From NCEH01 sp043195125 (lineage in GTDB: Bacteria; Pseudomonadota; Alphaproteobacteria; Rhizobiales; Xanthobacteraceae): a stretch of 64,000 bases of DNA. The DNA lies in NCBI RefSeq assembly GCF_043195125.1, contig NZ_JBAFWR010000001.1. One strand, 5' to 3'. The first letter of the stretch is position 1. Each line of letters starts with the position of its first letter. Below, in pieces: positions 6,350 to 16,414 of the stretch. The position numbers were made by a program, and so were the translations under genes. The notes beneath the pieces are model-generated. The model saw only the letters and a list, made by a program, of their open reading frames with translations, did not search any database and was not told where the DNA came from.

Positions 6350-9300
6350 TTAGACTTGTGCGTTGGTGGAGATGGTGACGGAGGGAGAGACGCGGCGCTG
6401 GTAGATGTAGCCGTCGCGCATCACCTGCTCGCGGGACCAGACATAGGTCTGGGAAGCGGCATTGGTGACGCCGATCTCGATGCCGGCATCCACGTAGGCC
6501 CACATATAACCGTCCGTGTGGTTCTGGACGTAGCCGGAGAAATACTCGATGCGATCCAGGGGATAGCCGAGTGTCTCCTTGGCCATGACCCAGGTGGACT
6601 TCATGAGGTCGAACTCGCCGGCCGTGACCCAGTCGTAATCCTCGATCTGGAGAACATCGAACTTGGTCGGCCCCCACATATCGGCGGGCGGCAGGTTCAT
6701 GATGGCGGAGGCATTGGCCGAGGGGTTCAGCACCTGGGGCGTGAACACCAGGATGGCGGTCTTGGTCTCGGGGAAGGTGGCCTTGACGATGGAGACCTGA
6801 AGGTTGGTGCTCTCGCCGAGCTGCCGGCCGAGCCATTCCAGATAGGGCCGCTGAACTTCCAGCGCCTCAGGCGTGAGGTGGGTGGAGGTCATATAGGGCT
6901 GGGGCGCGTAGTTGCCGGTGTCAGCCAGGTACTTCAAGGCGGTGGCGTAGGAATAGACGCAGGGCTGGCCGTCCGTGAACGACCCGTCCCACCACCACGG
7001 CTCGCCGATCTGGTACTGCGCAGGCAGGCCGGCGGCCTTCATGATCCCGAGGAAGCGGATGGCGACGCTGGCGAGGTAGGTTGCCCCCTCGTGGTTGGAA
7101 GGCTCCACCAGGGCGCTCGGCGGGCTCCAGCCGGTGTGGCCGGGCATTCCCGAAATGTTCACCTGCTGCCATTCGATCGGGATGATGGCGGCGAGGATCT
7201 CGTAGCTGATGGACAGCCACAGCGCATAGCCCTTGGCCTTGAGCCGCTGGCAGAAGTCCGTGAACCACTCGCGGGTGGGCGTGTTGACCAGCTCTCCGGT
7301 CTTGCTGAGCAACCAGCGCTCGCCCGTCCACGAGAAGTTGTGGAAATGCGAGATGCCCATGTAGAGCACATAATGGTCGCGGTACCCGAGGCTGTAGACG
7401 CGGTCCACCACGAACTCCGGCGAGAGGTTGTAGCAATTGTCGTAGCCATCGGTCATGCGCAGCCGATGGGCCGGCTCGGGCCGCAGATCGCACAGGAGGT
7501 CGGTGTTGCTGCCGGAGACCCGGATATTCCGCAGCGAGAGGCGGCATTCGTTCTGCGCGATCAGCGGAACGTTGACCGAAGTGCGAACCTCCAATGCGGT
7601 CCCCATCGGGACGGTCGGGCCGTTGTAGGTCTGTGCCGTGCGCACCACATGCACCCCGCCGTTCGAGACCACGGGCGGCCCTGAGAAGATCGGGTCGGGG
7701 GTCCCCACGCCGTCCAGCGGGCCGGTGCCGACGATGGCCGGGCCGGCATGGATGTTGGCGGCCAGGGTGTTCGCCAGGGTGTGATAGATGGCCGTGGCAT
7801 AGTGGATGTAGGTGATGTCCTCGCGGAAGAAGTCCGACACCTGCAAGGCAAGGTTCTCCGCGCCGATGAAGGTCAGCGGATCATCCGTCGCGATCTGGTC
7901 CTGCGCCGCCCGCGCCTGGGCATAGAGGTCCGGCAGCACCTGCACCGGCGGGTTGCCGTACCAGGAGGTGCATACCTTCTGTATCCAGATTTTCAGGTCG
8001 GGGTTCACCTGCTCCCGCAGGTAGTGGAAGATCGCCTCCCAGGCGCTCTTAAGGCGGGCGATGGTGGGCTTGGGATAGCCGTGGTCGTCGGGCCAGCCGA
8101 TGAAGCTGACGTCGTTCTCGCCCTGCGCCCAGATCATCGTATCGGGCTTCACGCCGGTGCCCTTGATGATGGACACGGCCTGGAGCAGGCGGGGACCGGG
8201 GGCATTGGCGTTCAGATCCCACCAATAATTCTCGCCGGTATTGGCATCGTCGTCGGCCTGCTTGTCAGCGGCGGCCGAACCCCAGCAGACCATCAGCGGC
8301 ATGACCTGCACGGCCCGGATGCCATAGAGTTCGGCGAGCTTGCGGCGGAACGTGCCGGCGGAGCAGGTGTCCCGGTTGCTGCCGGACAGTGTGGTGAAGT
8401 GGCCGACCCCGTTGGACTGCCCGCCGAACGGCGTGAGCACCGTGACGAAGGCATTGTCGAGAACGACGGAGCCTTCCCGTGTCACCAGGGGGGACAGATC
8501 GCCCGCCACCGTGACCTCCCAGCGTATCCAGGAGGGCGGGAAGCCATAGATCGGAATGGAGGCTTCCACGGGGAAGTCATAGAAGGGCTCGGTCGTGGTG
8601 CCGCTGTGGACCACAAGACCGTTGTTGAACACGCGGACCTGATAGGTCGGGTTCGATACGCCCACGGGCTCGGGCCAAGTGAAGACCACGTCACCCCAGT
8701 CGGAAGCATGGGCAACCGCCTCACCCGGATCGGCGACGGCTCCTGCGATGGTCAGGTCGGTCCCACCCCCGCCGGCTGTGGGGATGGTGATGACGTCTCC
8801 GGGAGACAGCGTGGCGCCATTGGTGGTGACGATGGTGAGCTGGCGGCTTCCCGTGCTCAGCGGCAGGCCGAGCGTGGCGGCCCCGGCGAGATAATCGCGC
8901 GGCGTGATGGGAAGCATGATGCGGGTGATGGCGCCGGTCGGGACGCGCCGGGAGGCTTTGACGTCCTCGCTGGCGGAGGCCGGCGTGGGCTCGTAACCGC
9001 CATAGAGATCGGCGGTGAACGGGATGCGAACGGACTGGCGGAACGGCGAGGTGTTCGACGGGTCCGTCCGGTAGTTCCAGAGGCGCACGTAATAGTGCCC
9101 CCCATCCGCCGTGTCGATCACCATGGACATGCCGTAGAGGCTGTCGAGGCGCGAGGACGTCCCGCCCAGTTCGATGTCGAAATCCAGGACGCAGCCGGTG
9201 TAGTCCGGCTTGCCCTCGTAGCGGAACCGAGGATGGTCCAACTGCATGTCGGTGTTCCACATGATGCCGACGATGTCGCCATTACGCCGGAAGATGGCGC

Positions 9301-9439
9301 TCGCATCGACGCCGTCCGGGCCCACCGTGCGAATGGAGCCGGAGGCTTCCAGCGGCATGTCGAGGGTCCAGAGCTTCGGCGTGAACCGCCGGACGACATC
9401 GCTGCGGTCCCCCTTGGGGGTGGAGATCAGATAACCCAT
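6350..9439 (-). CDS. large composite tail spike: SGNH esterase-like plus TIM-barrel-like domain
   Basis: A 1029-aa protein. The N-terminal ~200 residues are beta-rich (MGYLISTPKGDRSDVVRRF). Residues about 335-560 look like an acetylesterase of the sialate/xylan type: FGGQSNGVG (nucleophile Ser near 340), WAQGENDV (near 440) and a later Asp/His region (EDITYIHY). Residues about 650-980 resemble a glycoside-hydrolase or TIM-barrel fold (ALWLSISYE, QIGEPWWWDG, FDVLQIEDYDW). It follows the short gp17-like adaptor, so it is probably the receptor-recognising or depolymerising spike. The domain calls come from motif reading. Confidence 0.7.
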   Translation of the reverse strand: MGYLISTPKGDRSDVVRRFTPKLWTLDMPLEASGSIRTVGPDGVDASAIFRRNGDIVGIMWNTDMQLDHPRFRYEGKPDYTGCVLDFDIELGGTSSRLDSLYGMSMVIDTADGGHYYVRLWNYRTDPSNTSPFRQSVRIPFTADLYGGYEPTPASASEDVKASRRVPTGAITRIMLPITPRDYLAGAATLGLPLSTGSRQLTIVTTNGATLSPGDVITIPTAGGGGTDLTIAGAVADPGEAVAHASDWGDVVFTWPEPVGVSNPTYQVRVFNNGLVVHSGTTTEPFYDFPVEASIPIYGFPPSWIRWEVTVAGDLSPLVTREGSVVLDNAFVTVLTPFGGQSNGVGHFTTLSGSNRDTCSAGTFRRKLAELYGIRAVQVMPLMVCWGSAAADKQADDDANTGENYWWDLNANAPGPRLLQAVSIIKGTGVKPDTMIWAQGENDVSFIGWPDDHGYPKPTIARLKSAWEAIFHYLREQVNPDLKIWIQKVCTSWYGNPPVQVLPDLYAQARAAQDQIATDDPLTFIGAENLALQVSDFFREDITYIHYATAIYHTLANTLAANIHAGPAIVGTGPLDGVGTPDPIFSGPPVVSNGGVHVVRTAQTYNGPTVPMGTALEVRTSVNVPLIAQNECRLSLRNIRVSGSNTDLLCDLRPEPAHRLRMTDGYDNCYNLSPEFVVDRVYSLGYRDHYVLYMGISHFHNFSWTGERWLLSKTGELVNTPTREWFTDFCQRLKAKGYALWLSISYEILAAIIPIEWQQVNISGMPGHTGWSPPSALVEPSNHEGATYLASVAIRFLGIMKAAGLPAQYQIGEPWWWDGSFTDGQPCVYSYATALKYLADTGNYAPQPYMTSTHLTPEALEVQRPYLEWLGRQLGESTNLQVSIVKATFPETKTAILVFTPQVLNPSANASAIMNLPPADMWGPTKFDVLQIEDYDWVTAGEFDLMKSTWVMAKETLGYPLDRIEYFSGYVQNHTDGYMWAYVDAGIEIGVTNAASQTYVWSREQVMRDGYIYQRRVSPSVTISTNAQV

Positions 9440-9440
9440 G

Positions 9441-10142
9441 TCAGGCGTGGCCGGTCATCTGGAAGGTGATGCCGATGTCGCGGAAGGTGCTGTCGTTCTG
9501 GGAGGTGAGAGCCACCTTCAACATATCTCCGGGGTTGACGACGATGTTCCCCGCGCCGCCGAACACGCCGGGGGCGCTGCCGGGGGAGAAGGTGATGGTG
9601 CCGATGGCCGTGGCGCCCCGGTAGATGGTGAAGACCTGGGTGCGATCGGTGGCGGGCTTATCGGCGCGGGCGGAGCTGCCGGCGAAGTTGGCGGGGATGG
9701 TGAGCTGCCGGACCACCGGGTGGATGAGGACCGTCTCGCCGGTGAGCGGGGTGTAGGGGATGGAGACCGTGAGATCGTAGAACCAGTCACCGGACACGTG
9801 GCTGATGATGTACTGGTTGATGACCGAGCCGGTGTTGTCCTCCAGCTCCTGGGCCACGTAGAGCGCCTGCCGGATGGCGAGGTTGAAGTGGCTGACGTCG
9901 AGTGTCTGGTCGTTGAAGAAGGTGACCAGCGGCAGGTCCTTGGGCGTCGAGCGGAACACCTTGATGGCCACGCCAGAAGCCGGGGCGGTCACCAGGGCGA
10001 TGCTGGAGTTGCTGAGCCAGGTGAAGGGAGCGAGTTGGCCACCGGCGTCCACAAAGACGTGGCTGCGGTCGATAAAGGGGAAAGGCACCGAGAACAGCGT
10101 TTGAGCGCCGTCCCCGGTGTAAGTCACGTAGCTGGAAGCCAT
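9441..10142 (-). CDS. T7 gp17-like tail fibre adaptor (N-terminal domain)
   Basis: A 233-aa protein whose first ~110 residues match the tail-attachment domain of T7 gp17 (YVTYTGDGAQTLFSVPFPF; later TLDVSHFNLAIRQALYVAQE). T7 gp17 is over 550 aa; here the fibre shaft and receptor-binding parts are absent. They are replaced by a ~100-residue beta-rich C-terminal domain. The neighbouring 1029-aa and 361-aa proteins presumably supply the receptor function, with this protein as anchor. ATG 10142; ends two bases before the spike gene starts. Confidence 0.85.
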   Translation of the reverse strand: MASSYVTYTGDGAQTLFSVPFPFIDRSHVFVDAGGQLAPFTWLSNSSIALVTAPASGVAIKVFRSTPKDLPLVTFFNDQTLDVSHFNLAIRQALYVAQELEDNTGSVINQYIISHVSGDWFYDLTVSIPYTPLTGETVLIHPVVRQLTIPANFAGSSARADKPATDRTQVFTIYRGATAIGTITFSPGSAPGVFGGAGNIVVNPGDMLKVALTSQNDSTFRDIGITFQMTGHA

Positions 10143-10154
10143 GGGTGGTTTGGA

Positions 10155-13100
10155 TCAGTCCACAGAGTTCATGATGATGTCGGGGATGCTGTGCCCATCG
10201 CGGCTCTTTGGGGCACGGGCGGGCGCCCCCGAGATCATGGTGGAGAACAAAGCAGTCGCCGGCAGGGAGTTGGTGAACACACGCAGCATGGCCTTGTATT
10301 CCTGCTGCGAGCGCTCGCGCCCGTCGTAATTGGGGAACGCCAGCGCCTGCCCGGCGGTCTGGAGGTCGTCCCACAGGCTCACCGTGGGGATGCCGCTGAT
10401 GAGCTTGGAGGGCTGGCCGGAGGTCCGGTAGTTGAAGATCGGGTCCGCGACCGGTCCCAGGGCCGTGTCCACAATGGTTGGAATGAGGGAGGAAGCTGCG
10501 GTTCGCTGGAACACCGCCGCGCCGAAGGCGCCGGGCTTCATCCGATCCCGCAGGAATTTCTCGGGGTCTGCCTCGGTGGCGGCCTGGAGGCGCACCTGCC
10601 CGGCGTAGACCAACCCCGCCGCGAATGTTGAGGCGACGAGGTGGCCGATGGACTCCCCGTCCCGCATGTTGAGGTTGTGCAGGGTGTTGTTGTGCCACGC
10701 CGTCAGGGTGAACTGGCGGAGCTGCATGACGGAGCGGAACAGCGGGCTGCGGGACCAGGGCGTCTGGAGACCGATGTCGTTCTCCTGGATCGCCTTGCGA
10801 GCGAGCCGGAACACCGCGCCCTCGAAGGCCCGGCGGGCTTCCCCATCGGTCCAATTGTCGAGGTTCATGCGGTTGATGCGTTCGCCGAACGTGCCGCCGA
10901 CCACCTCGCGGTGGGTGCCCACTTCCCGCAGGACCCGCCCCAACATGGCGTCGTCGAGACCGAGGAACTTCATGCGGTTCAAGGTGGCGGAGGATAGGGT
11001 CGCATTGCCGGCGACGCGGCTCGCGAGATCGGAGAACTTCTGCGCGATCAGCTTGCCGGCCCACACCTGCTGCACGGCGGTGAGATATTGAAGGCCCGAC
11101 GCCTGCATCACGAACTCGGAGGCGCGGCGGGAGGCATCGAGCGCCATGTCGAGGCGGGAGCCCTTCGGGTCCAGCTCCGCCCGGCCGAGCAGCATCTCCT
11201 CGCGCACATGCTGGGTCAGGCCCCGCAGATCGTCGGCACCGAAGCCGAAGACCGCCTGGAGTTCCTTGCCCAACTCGCTGCCGCGCGTGAGGACGCCGCC
11301 ATCCACGATCCGGCGGAAGTCCGGCATGTGCTGAAGCATGGCGCGGATGCCCGCGATTGCAGGCAGGCCACCGATGTCGCCGAGCTGGGCGATGCCGAAG
11401 TTGCCGCCAAGTCGGAAGAGGTTGACGTTGCGCAGCAACTCCAGGGATTTGTCCCAGGTGGAGCCGGCGGCGTCGTGGGGCACGCCCCGGATGCGGTCGA
11501 ACGCCTCGCGGAGGATCGCGATGTCACGATCGGTCTGCGCCTTGGTCTGGGTGCCGACGCCACGGGCGCGGACCACGTCGAGGAGCTGCTCAAACTCATT
11601 GACCGAGCGGATGCCGTCCACGATGGCGCTGCCGGCGGCGTCGGTGATGCGGACCCGGCCGAGCGCAGCCCAGGCTTGGGCGGAGCTGGTGTAATTCTCG
11701 TGGAGCGCGAAGGCGTTCGTCTCCAGGATGTCGGAGAACTTGGTGCCATCCGGCAGCTCGAACTTCTCGTCGAGATCGAAGCGGGCCTTGGCGAATGGAA
11801 CGCCGGGGCGCTCGGCGGTGATGATGGAAACGGCCCGGTCCGCGTCCGCCTCGGGCAGGCCGATGTCCTCCATGAGGTGGGCCTTGAGCAGGTTGGGCTC
11901 GGCGCCGTTGCGCAGCATCATGCCGCGCTCCTGGAGCCCAAAGCCGCGAGCCCGGTGGTTCTTGTACATGCCCTGGGCGATGCGGCCGACGAGGTCGTCG
12001 GAGAGGTGGGGGTTACGGGAGCGGATGGCGCCCTCGAACAGTTGCACCACCTTCATGTCGCCAACCCGCGAGGCGAGCTGATCCAGCTTGTGCAAGCTGT
12101 AGACGCGGGGGCTGTAGAACATGTCGGAGGAAACCTGCTCCAGACCGGGCAGCGGGCGGCCACCTCCCCCTTCCCGCCAACGCGGGTCCTGGTTGTCCTT
12201 GAGCTGCTGGCGGTAGCTCTCGCGCATCGTGTCGCCGACGCGGATCGCCTGGGGCGAATAGCGGCCGGAGGCGTCCGGCAGGTCGTCGCGGATGTAGGAC
12301 CCGACCTCCTCACCGAAATCCTTCCACGCCTTCGAGAAGCTGGAGCGCTTCCACCACGGCACGCCTTGCGCGTCGGCCCATTCCTTGAAGCTCGGGGCGG
12401 CGACGGTGCTGACGCGGGTCCGGTAGCCGGCGACGAGCCGGGCCTTGTCCTGATCGGCGGCGATGGGGTTCGTGGCGTGGAGGCCATCGGCATCGCGGAC
12501 GCCCACGGAGTCGGTGAGCAACGCACCGCCGATGGCGCGGGCCGCCGGGTTCTCGGACCTGCCGACCCGGCCAGCCATGTCGATGCGTCCGGTCTCTATG
12601 GCGGTGGAGGGAACGTCGGCGTCCGCCAACTTCGCGAGATCGTGGGTGGAGAACTGGAGGGTGTTGCCGGTGTTGATGGCGGCACCCAGGTCGCCCGAAG
12701 CGAGCCCAGTCTGGAACTCGCGGGTGCGCCGGATGCCGGCAGCGGCAATGTCGGCGGTCGCCGGATTGCGGGCGATTGGTCCCAAGGCGAAGCCAAACAG
12801 CGCACCGAAGCTCGCCGCGCCGAGATAGTCCGAGGCAGTCGAGGTCTTGCCGCTGGCGTCGAGGAGCGCCTCGGTCGCCACGTTGCCGGCCGCGTTGGCG
12901 GCGGCGGCGATCAGACGTTGCCCGACCCGGCCGAGCTTCATGGCCCCGCCGAGTGCCGAGCCGGCGCCGCCCGATGCGATGCCGAGCGCTAGGGTGGGTG
13001 GGTCCAGCATAGTGGTGAGGACGTTGATGCCGGTGCCGGTCCATCCGCCGTCCGCCAGGGTCTGCTCGTTGGTGGCCTGCTGGCGGGCAAGGTTGGTCAG

Positions 13101-14279
13101 ATAGTTGGAGTGCTCGGCCGACACGCCGATCAGGCTGTCGTGAAACTTCTCCGGGAGCCCCTGCTTTCGAACGGCGACCTCCTCCGCCGTGGGCACGTAG
13201 GCGGGATCGGGGATGAACTCCTGCGTCTGCTGGAAGATGCGGGCCGTGATCGTCTCGGACGCGGCGGCCTGGACCATCTGCCAGACGCCGGGGTCGTCGG
13301 TCGGGTGCTGGAGCTTGTTCTGCTCGACAGCGGCCTCCTGGGTGCCGGCGGGGGCGAAGGACGGCGACGTATCGGCGAATGGCTGGACCGGCGCGTTGTA
13401 GTCGTTCCCGCCACCGGACAGGGAGCCGGTGCCGAAAGTTCCGCCTTGGGCTTTCCCCAGCGCCTGGGCATAGGGGATGCCCTGGACCTTCTGCGCCCAC
13501 ACAGCGGCGAACTGTGCCGAGGTGACCGTGTCCACGCCGCCGGGGAAGAGCTGGCGCATGTCGGTGGGGATGTTGCCCCAGATCGCATCCCGCGCCCATT
13601 TCTCTCCTCGCCGCTTCCCCTCCCCGGTCGCGTACATGGACTGCCATGCCGGCCGGTTGGGATTGGCGAGATGCTGCTCCAGACCGCCGTCACCCTGCTG
13701 ATGGCCGAGATAGAACTCAGTGGGCGTCGGGGCGCGGCCGAAGCGCTTCTGGAAGGCCGCTGCCTTGTCCTTCATGGAGAGGATGGCGGCCTCGGTATTG
13801 GCTTCGATGTCAAAAGCGCTGCGGCCCCGACCATACTTCCCCATCTCCTCGTCAGACATCTGGAAGAGCCCCTTGTAGGAGCCGGTCACGGCCGAGGGAT
13901 TGCCGGAGCTTTCGATGTCGGCGAGCACCTTGAGGACGTCGGGGTCCACGCCGTGCTTGGCGGCGAAGGTCTCGATCACCTTGGCGGCGCCAGGATTGCT
14001 CTGGTTGATGCGGGTGGCGCGGCCGGTGGCGAGCTTACCCGTGGCCGGTGGAGACTCGGCAGGCGCAGGAGGGGTCTGGGGTGCGGGCTGCATCGGCGCC
14101 GGGAGGGCGCTTGCGGCATCCGAGGTGTCAGGTAGGGAAAGGTCGGGTGGAGTGCTCGGAGCCGCCACGGACGCCCCATGCACGTCGGGGAGGTCCAGCT
14201 CAGGCGGAGACAAGGCAGGACCGGCGCTGACGGTCTGGTCCTGGTTGGGGTCGAGAAGAGTCAGGTCGGTCTCTGCCAT
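10155..14279 (-). CDS. internal virion protein D (T7 gp16-like) with lytic transglycosylase domain
   Basis: The ejection-channel protein and peptidoglycan hydrolase: 1374 aa, as in T7 gp16 (about 1318). A Pro-rich disordered N-terminus (~70 residues) leads into an SLT transglycosylase domain at about 80-180, with catalytic Glu in DIESSGNPSAV and the motif GLFQMS. The large helical remainder forms the channel across the cell envelope in T7. A strong AGGA site precedes the ATG at 14279. It ends at 10155, just upstream of the fibre gene. Confidence 0.92.
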   Translation of the reverse strand: MAETDLTLLDPNQDQTVSAGPALSPPELDLPDVHGASVAAPSTPPDLSLPDTSDAASALPAPMQPAPQTPPAPAESPPATGKLATGRATRINQSNPGAAKVIETFAAKHGVDPDVLKVLADIESSGNPSAVTGSYKGLFQMSDEEMGKYGRGRSAFDIEANTEAAILSMKDKAAAFQKRFGRAPTPTEFYLGHQQGDGGLEQHLANPNRPAWQSMYATGEGKRRGEKWARDAIWGNIPTDMRQLFPGGVDTVTSAQFAAVWAQKVQGIPYAQALGKAQGGTFGTGSLSGGGNDYNAPVQPFADTSPSFAPAGTQEAAVEQNKLQHPTDDPGVWQMVQAAASETITARIFQQTQEFIPDPAYVPTAEEVAVRKQGLPEKFHDSLIGVSAEHSNYLTNLARQQATNEQTLADGGWTGTGINVLTTMLDPPTLALGIASGGAGSALGGAMKLGRVGQRLIAAAANAAGNVATEALLDASGKTSTASDYLGAASFGALFGFALGPIARNPATADIAAAGIRRTREFQTGLASGDLGAAINTGNTLQFSTHDLAKLADADVPSTAIETGRIDMAGRVGRSENPAARAIGGALLTDSVGVRDADGLHATNPIAADQDKARLVAGYRTRVSTVAAPSFKEWADAQGVPWWKRSSFSKAWKDFGEEVGSYIRDDLPDASGRYSPQAIRVGDTMRESYRQQLKDNQDPRWREGGGGRPLPGLEQVSSDMFYSPRVYSLHKLDQLASRVGDMKVVQLFEGAIRSRNPHLSDDLVGRIAQGMYKNHRARGFGLQERGMMLRNGAEPNLLKAHLMEDIGLPEADADRAVSIITAERPGVPFAKARFDLDEKFELPDGTKFSDILETNAFALHENYTSSAQAWAALGRVRITDAAGSAIVDGIRSVNEFEQLLDVVRARGVGTQTKAQTDRDIAILREAFDRIRGVPHDAAGSTWDKSLELLRNVNLFRLGGNFGIAQLGDIGGLPAIAGIRAMLQHMPDFRRIVDGGVLTRGSELGKELQAVFGFGADDLRGLTQHVREEMLLGRAELDPKGSRLDMALDASRRASEFVMQASGLQYLTAVQQVWAGKLIAQKFSDLASRVAGNATLSSATLNRMKFLGLDDAMLGRVLREVGTHREVVGGTFGERINRMNLDNWTDGEARRAFEGAVFRLARKAIQENDIGLQTPWSRSPLFRSVMQLRQFTLTAWHNNTLHNLNMRDGESIGHLVASTFAAGLVYAGQVRLQAATEADPEKFLRDRMKPGAFGAAVFQRTAASSLIPTIVDTALGPVADPIFNYRTSGQPSKLISGIPTVSLWDDLQTAGQALAFPNYDGRERSQQEYKAMLRVFTNSLPATALFSTMISGAPARAPKSRDGHSIPDIIMNSVD

Positions 14280-14290
14280 TGTTCCTGTTG

Positions 14291-16414
14291 CTATTGCGGG
14301 ACGAACTCGGGGATGCGCGGGTCGAACCCGGTGTCGATCTGGATTTCGCGGACGGTCTTCTTGGACTTGCCGTCCTCGGCGATCTTCTGGTTGCCTTCGG
14401 TTTCCATCCGCTGCTGGGTTGAGCGCAGCATCCGGTCGGTGAAGGTGACGAATGGGGTGGGTCCACGAACCGCGACAGGCAGGCCATCGGCGGCACGAAC
14501 CACACGGTAGTGACCACCCTCAAAGCTGACGGACAGGTCCTCTGAGCTGGTGATACCCTGGCTCTTGAGGTCGGGGGCATGCTGGGCGAACACGTCGTCG
14601 AGCTGGCGCTGGACAACGCCCTCCCGTCCTTTCACGAGGAACGGACTGCGGTTGAATTGGAACTGCCCGTTGATGACCGGAACATTCTCCTTGATGTCGG
14701 TCGACACGGCTTCGATGGCCTTGTCCACGGACATGCCCTGGGTGCGGGAGAGAAGCCCGACGCGCCGGATGATTTCCGAGCGCATCTGCCCGAGGTTCCC
14801 GGTGGTCGTGCCGCCAAAGGTCCCGACCCAAGTGCTAAACCCACCGGTCTTGGTGAAGTTGTCGACCTTGCTCTGGACCTCCTGATATCGCGCCATGACG
14901 CCGGGGTCCTGCTGGTTCTCCGGCTCCAGCACCTTGGCGGCGCCGGCGAGGGCGAAGTCGTCCCCCTGCCCCATCTTCCGCAGCAGGTGGTAGTTTTCGT
15001 AGAAGCCGCGCTCCTCCTTGGTGAGCATGGCGTCCACATAGGCAGGGCTGCGGGTCCGCAGGGCTTCGTAGAGGTTCGCCGACTGCTTGAGGCGGGCCGC
15101 CTTATCGGGATCGGTGAGCGAGGTGGCGTCGGCCGCGGCCTTCACCGAGGAGCGCAGATAGCCCTGCCATTCGGGATTGATGACGCCATTGGGGATGAAC
15201 TGGTTGGCCTGGGACACGAAGACCTGGCTGTTCACCACATTGGCCGGCTGGCCGTTGAGCTGGCGGGCCACATTGGCGCGAGTGAGCTGGGACTGCTGCA
15301 CGACGGCGGCGTCCTTGATCTCCTGGGCCGGGATGACCTTGGCCTGCTTGGTGTAGGGATTGACGAAGGGGACGTCCTGGATCGCGTCGAACGAACCGTC
15401 CCCCCGCTCGAAAGCGGCGCGGGCCTGCTCCGCCATCTGGCTGCGCACCTGCACCTCGGCATCCTTGGCGAGAACCTTGGTGGCCTCGGAACGGAGCACG
15501 GTGGCGTCCTGGGCAAAGCGCGGGTTCTGCGCCAACGGGCCGAGGTCCTGGCCGGTGGCGGCGTCCTTGCGGGGCGCGTCGAGGATGGCGATGACATTGC
15601 GGGCGTTCTGCGGGGTCGCGGCGTTATCCGCCAGGGACAGCTTGAGGGTGCCCACGAGCTTGTCGTCCAGCTCCGCCCAGGTGGCATGGGTGACGCCTTG
15701 CAATTCCCCGTAGGCGGTGCGGACGCGCTCGGAGACTTTCTCGGGCGGGAGGCCGGCGAGGTCGGCGCCCTGGAGTACATTGCGGAAGCCGGTGGTGATG
15801 GCGGTGTCCCGCATCTGCCCGTTGCGGGCGGCGATCTGCTGTTGCTGTTGCTGGAGCAGGAACTGCTTGACCCCCTCCACCCCTCCCGCGAAGGTCGTGG
15901 TGGCATGGGGCGACCCCTGGGGGATGCGGTCGAGATACCCCTTAACCTGCCCGGTGACGATCTCGTCGATATTGAGGGGGTTGCCGTTGGCATCCAGCAG
16001 AGACTGGGAGCCGCCGGGGCCGAACTGCGCCGTCATGTTGGCCTTGAACTCGTTGCCGATGTTCGTGCCCATGGCGCTGTCCACGACCGCCTTGGCGACC
16101 GGGTGGCTGGCATAGGGCACCTGCCCCGTGGTGACGGCGTCGTAGAGCTGCTTGTCGGTGGACGCGGCGACGAAGCGGGTGGCCGCCTCCTTCGCCTGAT
16201 CCTCCAGGGCCTTCTTGTCAGTCGCGGCGTTGGCGCGGGCAAAGCCGGAGAGCGCCGAGGAGAAACCGGACAGGGACTGGGAAAGCCGCTCCAGGTCGTT
16301 GTTGATGACCGGGCGCTCGGGCTGGACGAAGGTGTCGCCGCCGAAATTGGGAACGCGCAGGTCCTGCGGGGCGCCGAGGTCGCCGACTTCCACTCGGGTG
16401 CGTTGCGTTGCCAT
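14291..16414 (-). CDS. internal virion protein C (T7 gp15-like)
   Basis: 707 aa, against about 747 for T7 gp15. It is a mostly helical, Gln/Ala-rich core protein that forms part of the ejectosome with gp14 and gp16. The N-terminus (RVPNFGGDTFVQPERPV) and the long alpha-helical body fit the family. The start at 16414 overlaps the stop of the gp14-like gene (TGATG). Identification rests mostly on position, size and composition, because this family diverges quickly. Confidence 0.82.
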   Translation of the reverse strand: MATQRTRVEVGDLGAPQDLRVPNFGGDTFVQPERPVINNDLERLSQSLSGFSSALSGFARANAATDKKALEDQAKEAATRFVAASTDKQLYDAVTTGQVPYASHPVAKAVVDSAMGTNIGNEFKANMTAQFGPGGSQSLLDANGNPLNIDEIVTGQVKGYLDRIPQGSPHATTTFAGGVEGVKQFLLQQQQQQIAARNGQMRDTAITTGFRNVLQGADLAGLPPEKVSERVRTAYGELQGVTHATWAELDDKLVGTLKLSLADNAATPQNARNVIAILDAPRKDAATGQDLGPLAQNPRFAQDATVLRSEATKVLAKDAEVQVRSQMAEQARAAFERGDGSFDAIQDVPFVNPYTKQAKVIPAQEIKDAAVVQQSQLTRANVARQLNGQPANVVNSQVFVSQANQFIPNGVINPEWQGYLRSSVKAAADATSLTDPDKAARLKQSANLYEALRTRSPAYVDAMLTKEERGFYENYHLLRKMGQGDDFALAGAAKVLEPENQQDPGVMARYQEVQSKVDNFTKTGGFSTWVGTFGGTTTGNLGQMRSEIIRRVGLLSRTQGMSVDKAIEAVSTDIKENVPVINGQFQFNRSPFLVKGREGVVQRQLDDVFAQHAPDLKSQGITSSEDLSVSFEGGHYRVVRAADGLPVAVRGPTPFVTFTDRMLRSTQQRMETEGNQKIAEDGKSKKTVREIQIDTGFDPRIPEFVPQ

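Noticed and set aside
6194..12992. Long plus-strand open frames across the spike and gp16 genes
   Set aside because: They lie opposite genes with clear T7 homology, have Gly/Arg/His-rich shadow composition typical of GC-rich antisense frames, and lack ribosome sites.
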